From positions 1 through 12,099 of the forward strand of contig CACXDF010000298.1 in the NCBI GenBank assembly GCA_902766325.1: a DNA stretch of 12,099 nt, given 5' to 3'. Source of the stretch: an uncultured Eubacteriales bacterium. GTDB taxonomy: Bacteria > Bacillota > Clostridia > Christensenellales > DTU072. The notes below the pieces were generated by a model, which was not told the DNA's origin, did not search any database, and worked only from the letters and a program-made list of their open reading frames with translations. The translations under genes and the position numbers were made by a program. This document shows positions 8,701 through 12,099 of this stretch, in pieces; the stretch's first letter is position 1; every line of letters begins with the position of its first letter.

Positions 8701-9961
8701 CTCGTATAACGAAAACGTCAACACGGCGTCCGTCGGCGATCGATACTCCATCGACGTTCAGATCACGCTCGATAACTACCAACCGACCGTCGTCTTGAAC
8801 GAGAATAATTCGGCTGCGACGTTGACCGTCGTCGCCAATCCGCTTCCGGAGTATAATCTCAGCGGCCGTACGTACGTATACGACGGCACGCCGAAGAGCC
8901 TCTCGATCAGCGGCGTGGACGAGTCGGTCATGGTCACTTATACGAATAACGAGCAGGTCAACGTCGGGAGGTATATCGTCGTTGCTCGCGTTCGTTACCC
9001 GAGCGGGCGGGAGTCCGTCGTATCGGCCGAGCTCGTCATTGCGAAAGCGACGCCTGTCGTCGAGCCGGAAACGATTTACGTCGTTTACAAAGAAGGCGCC
9101 GTCCTGACGGACGATCTTATTCGAGGCAGAGCATACGTCGGAACGGGGTTTGAGATCGGAGGAAGCTATTCTTTCTCGGGCGAAAAACAACTCGTTGCGG
9201 GCGAAAAGAGATATCCCGTCTCCTTTACGCCCGAGGACACGGCGAACGTCAATGCGATCGATAGCGATCTGTTCGTTACGGTCAAGTGTTTCGTTATCGA
9301 CGGCAAACTGCTTCAGTCGAGTAACGAGTACTTTTTTACGGGCGCGGATACGATAATGATCAAAGACAAAGTGGTCATCGAACTGGATAGAGACTCCATT
9401 GCGGAGATATCGGATAAAGTGCAATTGTATCAGAACGATATTCCCGTAACGAATTTCCTCTTTAACGGGCCCGGCGAGCAAAAGATCGAGATCCGTTATG
9501 ACGGAGAGACCGTCTATCGGCGTAACTATACGATAGAAGTGGAAACCGAAAAGGAGGAGCCTACGGAACCGGTCCGGATCAATGAAAAAATGTTCGATGT
9601 TTCGTCCCTTCTGATCGATGCCTCCCGTTCCGTTATTTACGTCGGCGCGGACGGCGGAAGACTGGCGCTCGATCAAAAGTACCTGGACGACTACGATCTG
9701 TACGTCAACGGTATAAAGATCGGCTCTTCCGGTATCAATATCGATATCGGCTCGCAGTCGGTCATATTGGAAATCAGGAACAAGGTCATCGGCACCGCTT
9801 ATAAAAAGCAATTTGCTGTAAGAAGCGAGACGGAGATACCTTCGGATAATCCGCCGAAAAAGGTCGGATTGCCCGATTACGTAATATACATTATTATCGC
9901 CGTGGCGGGTGTGGTCGTCGTAGGCGGATTGCTGCTGCTTTTACTGAGAGGTAGGCATTAA
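2762..9961 (+). CDS. Giant exported surface protein with beta-helix-like and MBG-like modules
   Basis: A 2399-residue protein, likely an adhesin or surface scaffold; no catalytic domain is recognisable. Layout: signal peptide (MINTLKKK, hydrophobic core, SAEA before A36); a beta-helix/GLUG-like module at about 41-200 (LFTDIDIDVL, GTFDGNGHTINGI); an uncharacterised Ser/Thr- and Cys-rich stretch at about 200-650; two more beta-helix-type modules at about 650-722 and 756-935 (GSGTQDDPYVIESAGQL, NNGTI twice); a linker; about twelve MBG/YDG-like beta modules at about 1084-2180; a duplicated domain at about 2201-2360; a transmembrane segment at about 2374-2395; and a four-residue tail RGRH. There is no LPxTG motif, so sortase anchoring is unlikely. 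MBG-like modules are found in large bacterial surface proteins, where they are thought to act as stalks. An alternative TTG start at 2723 is in frame but lies on the -35 hexamer and upstream of the signal peptide; ATG-2762 is preferred. Confidence 0.85.
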   Translation: MINTLKKKSAILFLVFIVAIAAMGLIAVETRSAEAAFYDKTDFAVIGYESFIDVLECNEETFSGKTVRLFTDIDIDVLPEEYRNTVLFPGFAGTFDGNGHTINGIRKNMFGEIASSATVRDIVFTNAELTSSVALAATNYGLISNVTFYGAQTASEARGTVENNYGVMTGIGSYLSVTVTSKSGVYLLVGPNNNELTDSFFAGPLYCSYYSGPWRCSDLTERVVSDGETAALHVSSCDCDVFGDSSDLTSSAPSVMPASSITLFDDLASLFSDLVADFAFTGNYEAFCPENGTQAHADYTAFFGGVKDLFSCSTLSAARSGSGVLARSALIGLTDPYLVSVGGDGGYAYSDYQRLAARLFGHESVQTFLSKVSSVASTCSTNAAGAATSSVSERLVYNGAVFTSSGSFVFPYLFKSPSASVFACVILGADGKASLFIGDKEDAFSMTDLSSGTRYLESSGRCVLFDTPSACDAYTATIADNGNGTYTKTTAYKYLDIYPYSGGNLTNGIVENCAVFADMETVALPVNILPYLQNSACCSGVYTLNSSLPEQPTVAYALQSKASDTDVLTENVDLFTGTLSSYLIEPIRSVTDSYQSVCYNEGTFVSPSLAYLTKTIDSAGNTADDFLSWTPSDFNFIDGYYPVQKTFLFGGASGSPVQLSKAEDVARLRMLVRKNGSSTAYATLTAPIDYAGRGRVRALIGNVDLNIFGDYPLYNAPTDLFGDGFGVTSVFTVRPDQITQFGGTPASVSTVAVTEGSGTQDDPYVIESAGQLVSFVNDGTKNISGKYAVISTDIVLNARPNEINRLSLSSAVLNATLDGCGHTLFGLCAEPFVGTVAGTLKNMNIYAPEASGRDAAAVVCLINNGVVSDVNVYGTGEYESAFVTTNNGTITRSRNELAADHAFCETNNGTISYSVNVASSCPSFDGGDGSGCAECISVSGTDYLLINGAANAFESAGYLVLEENGYDMDVFAYRTGELNSTIPVLRRYGEEYKTETEIEVFLPDPSDVTFGDYYTTGDFIDTTDPNVILEWTYRYGEETTVISVDDMDDDEYVKEVGAYLLTIAVKETTTTLPIKITRAFNILKADCPIKANNVTFSNLSGNAGIVYTGESVLASAIELDPNADNNVRRLIDEYGYAFSYAYTFGGESVAAEDIVEVGLYAQSFTAISKNYKNITRTARSIEIKKAPLAVTVTGSAEVRYGYQLSFAGFTAEATFLGKDADANMTLLSAVADYSSRFRTDYVVGQNAGTEASVWFSTDGISLKNYAFTASSYAGGTVTVTKAPIAQGDIVFYGATAILNGSYEGTYNGSAHVLAATGIPSGVGYAYDVTPSFVNAGSYSVSLIVDDDGTDDNYEELVLTVDVVIHKAELTVTATDVTKEYGYLIDYDDFSFGVEGLCGSDTESILDGLHPAAAPEAEEGARPGYGEYAIVFSADAYETNNYVLTAVPGVFTVTKISLRRLYVNNTNGSGNYDFDDVDRVYDGQSVDLRGSGITYFSEQGIGVQISYGYEKNGVAAERYVSDAGTYVVTATVTPESEDYAVTVYTRTYLIRKKTTSVYFVAADGYENNFSGGDYTYVYVPGGTVNYGAADYCAYRSTGLPADAEVQFGGDNAVYVGTYTKTLLYLGDENHEPCSATATVTVAPCPVTVSVTRDYSYTASAVLPVLDIEGTDELTDGSFTYSYTDGYGQHPSALRDAGTYTLSLSCKNGNYTLVQNTYEVVVVPLAVSVDIPSFDFEYGTMGEYVYRNGDEEYDFVIGVNTVTLKNYVVSKTDYPALVYDVTIDLIFRLYDTDFARYFPAGSYTPRSVLNTNNFTLSIGSSAEVIVRKRTLTAKWLIDNGYGFEECATGGFTITYTGASRNGMVSYDVEGFAEGEGLRDVDVSYSVVKRYNATVINTILTVGEYVCGLSIGNRLNYVMESTTATFVVRVQKRPISVYVADATVQQRERFTGTLVSARAEDLVGVDTGKRLSELDGYYLRYVCSYNENVNTASVGDRYSIDVQITLDNYQPTVVLNENNSAATLTVVANPLPEYNLSGRTYVYDGTPKSLSISGVDESVMVTYTNNEQVNVGRYIVVARVRYPSGRESVVSAELVIAKATPVVEPETIYVVYKEGAVLTDDLIRGRAYVGTGFEIGGSYSFSGEKQLVAGEKRYPVSFTPEDTANVNAIDSDLFVTVKCFVIDGKLLQSSNEYFFTGADTIMIKDKVVIELDRDSIAEISDKVQLYQNDIPVTNFLFNGPGEQKIEIRYDGETVYRRNYTIEVETEKEEPTEPVRINEKMFDVSSLLIDASRSVIYVGADGGRLALDQKYLDDYDLYVNGIKIGSSGINIDIGSQSVILEIRNKVIGTAYKKQFAVRSETEIPSDNPPKKVGLPDYVIYIIIAVAGVVVVGGLLLLLLRGRH
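6011..9292 (+). repeat. Array of about twelve diverged MBG/YDG-like protein modules
   Basis: Within the giant protein a module boundary recurs, usually K(A/R)xLxV followed by a YG or YDG/YTG-type turn. Boundaries I read are at residues about 1084, 1185, 1281, 1366, 1454, 1551, 1641, 1721, 1825, 1928, 2025 and 2094, a spacing of about 70-104. Clear examples are KAPLAVTVTG, KAELTVTATDVTKEYG, RKRTLTAKW and QKRPISVYV; the internal YDG-like motif appears as VYDGQSVDL, TYNGSAHVL, TYTGASRNG and VYDGTPKSL. The copies are strongly diverged in DNA, so this is an old protein-level array and not a recent tandem duplication. Confidence 0.7.
9362..9840 (+). repeat. Two tandem copies of a diverged juxtamembrane domain
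   Basis: Residues about 2201-2263 and 2277-2360 of the giant protein align with each other. The first copy has VQLYQNDIPVTN, GEQKIEIRYDG and YRRNYTIEVETE; the second has YDLYVNGIKIGSSG, SQSVILEIRNK and YKKQFAVRSETE. Both look like small Ig-like beta-sandwich domains placed between the MBG array and the membrane anchor. The similarity was found by eye; no family name is assigned. Confidence 0.55.
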
Positions 9962-9966
9962 AGGAG
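9961..9966 (+). promoter_or_regulatory. Ribosome binding site of the lipoprotein gene
   Basis: AAGGAG, sharing its first base with the TAA stop of the giant gene, stands 10 bases before the ATG at 9977. It fixes the start, which is immediately followed by a lipoprotein signal peptide. The 15-base gap to the upstream stop leaves no room for a promoter, so both genes should be on one transcript. Confidence 0.8.
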
Positions 9967-9976
9967 AAAGAGAAAT

Positions 9977-12099
9977 ATGAAAAAGAAACTGCTTATGCTT
10001 TGTTTGCTTGCGTTCGCTTTCGGATCGATGTTGTTTTTAACGTCGTGCGATAAGTTGATCGCTTTCCTCGATAACCCGACCCCAAAAGAAGAAGGCGAAC
10101 CGCCGACCATTGCCGGTCTCGAGACGATCAAAGCATACGACGGCTATCTGGAGAGCGACGAATACTTATATAACAGCCAAGGGAGCAACCCGATGGCGCT
10201 TTCTTTCTCGGAAGATTATTATCTTGTCATTCGTTATAACAACGAGTCGAAAAAAACGATCAGTTCCGTCAGCGTGTCATGGAAAGATTCTTCGAAGCCG
10301 CAACCGTCTTCGCAGGTATTCAAAAGGGATTCTTTCGGAAAAGGTTCTAACGAAACGGTAACGTATATTCCTTTTTCGACCGGAGATTCGAGCGAATTGA
10401 AATCGGGCGAGATCGTTTTTACCGTTACGTCCGTTCTGTATACCAGCGGAACGAGCACGTTGAAAGCAAAATATGCGGAAAACGTAAAAAACAATATCAC
10501 CGTTGCCATTCGCCCCGCATCCACGTTGACGCTCGACTATATGAACGCCGATAAAAGACGAGGCTTCGGTACGCAATCGAGAACGGCGACTTATAACGAC
10601 GTATATTACAAAACGGAAATGCGTAACTATATCACCGCGGCCGATTATAAAGGGGAGACGACCGTCCCCGTCAAAGAGGGCGGTTGGGTGTTCAACGGTT
10701 GGTATACCGAGCCTCTCGGACAAGGCCGACTGATCAAAGATGACGATACCTTTGATTTTTGGGGAGATATGACCCTGTATGCCAATTACGAACGTATATA
10801 CGATATAGATCTTGAACCTGTCGAGGAAGCAATAGAGCATACCTATCGTGAAAACGGTTCTGAAAGGAAAATTACGTTTAAATCGGGCGCCGTCTTGAAA
10901 AACAAAGGCAGAAACGAGTCCACCAGCGTCCGCAGTAACTACTTCTTGGATATCCCCGATACCATTGTCCTCGAGACGTACGATATCGTTCAAAAAACCC
11001 GTTCCAGCGACGGGATGCCTCAATTTGAAGTCCGCGTCAGCGCAACGGAATATCCCGTGATCAAGATCGCTCCGAACGCTTTTTCCGATTATACGACCAT
11101 CATCACCGCGAAGGTCGGAAAATACGTCCGCGAGATCGGTTATCGCTCGTTCAGCGGTTGTACGAAAATGGAAAACCTTATTTTTTCCGACGGGAGCGCG
11201 TTACAGTATATCGGCGACTACGCTTTTGAGGATACGCGTCAATTGGGACGCACTTCTCCCTTTACTTTGCCGTCGACCGTCGAGTATCTCGGAATGTGCG
11301 CTTTCCGTTACAGCGGTTGGGGTATCACGAGAAACGACGGTTCTTCCGCCGCCGGTGAGACCAGACTTGTCATTCCCGCCACCTGGAAGTATATCGGTTA
11401 TAAATGCTTTTTCAACACCCGTTTCGAGCGCGTCGTTTTCAGACCCGATTGTTATTTCGAGTCGCAAATAAGCGACGCCGAGGGTAGTGCCGACGAAAGC
11501 GCCCAAGGAAGCAAGACCATTCGATACGGTCAGAATCGGATCGGCGCTTCGATTTTCGGTATGTGCTATCCGCTTTGGAGCGTTGTTTTTGAGAGCGACT
11601 CCCAAAAAGATAACGGTCTGAACATCATCCCGGAACTATGTTTCGACGCGGGGTCCTGGTATAACAAGTCCGATGATAATAACGGCACGTTCAGATGTAT
11701 CAGTTACGTCTCCTTTGCCGAAGGCCTTAAGTACATTGGGGGCAGCGCTTTCAATTATCAGGTCAAGATCCCCGAGCTTTGTCTGCCTAAGACTTTGGAA
11801 GAAGTAGGAGCAAGAGCCTTCTATAACTGCGAATCGGTCACCAACCTTAATTTCGAGCACGTCACTCGAGAAACGATAGACAAAGAGGGCGTCAATAAAG
11901 CGCTCACAAAGGACAGTCAATTACGTATTATACGTCACTGCGCTTTTTCCAATTTAAGGAATATCGACGTCGTGTATATTACGTCGGAGCACTTCGCTTT
12001 GTACGGCTACGGCGTTTTTGAAGGATGTTCTCGTCTGAAATGTATCATCTTTAATAACATTCTCGACGAAGATCACCTTCCCACGGGCTTTAAGAGCAG
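9977..12099 (+). CDS. Surface lipoprotein with Listeria-Bacteroides repeat and BspA-type leucine-rich repeats (partial, 3' end missing)
   Basis: The frame is open for 707 codons to the window edge. The N-terminus is a lipoprotein signal peptide (MKKK, hydrophobic core, lipobox LTSC with C24 as the lipidated residue). Residues about 40-195 form an unrecognised, probably beta-rich domain (for example YLVIRYNNESKKTISSVSVS). Residues about 204-274 match the Listeria-Bacteroides repeat/InlB B-repeat type (GWVFNGWYTE, then DMTLYANYE). From about residue 360 to the edge there are leucine-rich repeats of the BspA (LRR_5) type: IAPNAFSDYT, REIGYRSFSGCTKMENLIF, QYIGDYAFEDT, KYIGGSAFNY, EEVGARAFYNCESVTNLNF and VFEGCSRLKCIIF. 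BspA-like repeats are known from adhesins that bind host or matrix proteins, and a binding role at the cell surface is likely; the ligand is unknown. It follows the giant surface protein by 15 bases with its own AAGGAG site, so co-expression is expected. Confidence 0.87.
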   Translation, partial: MKKKLLMLCLLAFAFGSMLFLTSCDKLIAFLDNPTPKEEGEPPTIAGLETIKAYDGYLESDEYLYNSQGSNPMALSFSEDYYLVIRYNNESKKTISSVSVSWKDSSKPQPSSQVFKRDSFGKGSNETVTYIPFSTGDSSELKSGEIVFTVTSVLYTSGTSTLKAKYAENVKNNITVAIRPASTLTLDYMNADKRRGFGTQSRTATYNDVYYKTEMRNYITAADYKGETTVPVKEGGWVFNGWYTEPLGQGRLIKDDDTFDFWGDMTLYANYERIYDIDLEPVEEAIEHTYRENGSERKITFKSGAVLKNKGRNESTSVRSNYFLDIPDTIVLETYDIVQKTRSSDGMPQFEVRVSATEYPVIKIAPNAFSDYTTIITAKVGKYVREIGYRSFSGCTKMENLIFSDGSALQYIGDYAFEDTRQLGRTSPFTLPSTVEYLGMCAFRYSGWGITRNDGSSAAGETRLVIPATWKYIGYKCFFNTRFERVVFRPDCYFESQISDAEGSADESAQGSKTIRYGQNRIGASIFGMCYPLWSVVFESDSQKDNGLNIIPELCFDAGSWYNKSDDNNGTFRCISYVSFAEGLKYIGGSAFNYQVKIPELCLPKTLEEVGARAFYNCESVTNLNFEHVTRETIDKEGVNKALTKDSQLRIIRHCAFSNLRNIDVVYITSEHFALYGYGVFEGCSRLKCIIFNNILDEDHLPTGFKS

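Noticed and set aside
6011..9292. Recent DNA-level tandem repeat or phase-variable repeat array
   Set aside because: The modules are similar only in protein pattern. I see no near-identical DNA units or simple-sequence tracts that could drive slippage.
8687..9811. Antisense open frame of 374 codons inside the giant gene
   Set aside because: Rich in Arg, Asp and Val with no domain, signal or ribosome binding site. Such long antisense frames recur throughout this gene (for example 2774-3649, 4763-5464 and 6983-7648) and follow from its codon choice.
9869..9880. GLPDY just before the C-terminal membrane segment as an LPxTG sortase signal
   Set aside because: The TG of the motif is replaced by Y and V (LPDYV), so it is not a canonical sorting signal. 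The observation is kept only as part of the anchoring finding.
10277..11023. Antisense open frame opposite the lipoprotein gene
   Set aside because: The plus-strand frame has a lipobox, a strong ribosome binding site and recognisable domains; the antisense product has none.

Overview
The window is about 12.1 kb of a bacterial chromosome with every convincing gene on the plus strand and almost no non-coding space (longest gap about 60 bases). The gene content suggests an uncultured anaerobic Firmicute of the Clostridia type, possibly from Christensenellales/Borkfalkiaceae-like gut lineages: an RNase E/G-family protein, Shine-Dalgarno sites of the GGAG type, and large exported proteins built from MBG/YDG-like modules, a Listeria-Bacteroides repeat and BspA-type leucine-rich repeats. 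This taxonomic placement is inference from domain flavour only.

Layout. Bases 1-63 are the tail of an unidentified gene that overlaps by four bases (GTGA) the start of a very short RNase E/G-family protein (60-1025). Next comes a small membrane-anchored protein with two SH3-like domains (1087-1776), then an RluA-family pseudouridine synthase (1811-2710). The second half is surface biology. A 2399-residue exported protein (2762-9961) has beta-helix/GLUG-like modules in its N-terminal third, about twelve MBG-like modules, a duplicated juxtamembrane domain and a C-terminal membrane anchor. Its stop codon overlaps the ribosome binding site of a lipoprotein (9977 to the window end) carrying a Listeria-Bacteroides repeat and BspA-type leucine-rich repeats. 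The last two genes look like one operon for cell-surface adhesion or scaffolding.

The most interesting regulatory pattern is how starts are marked. The two genes that directly follow another gene (the RNase and the lipoprotein) have good GGAG-type ribosome binding sites. The three genes that follow a gap (SH3 protein, pseudouridine synthase, giant protein) have none; instead each has an extended -10 promoter element (TGnTAYAMT) ending only 7, 7 and 10 bases before the ATG. This predicts leaderless or nearly leaderless mRNAs for these three genes.

I found no mobile element, CRISPR array, tRNA or rRNA, and no system that is clearly new. The points most worth following are the leaderless-start pattern, the reduced RNase E/G, and the unusual architecture and anchoring of the giant surface protein.
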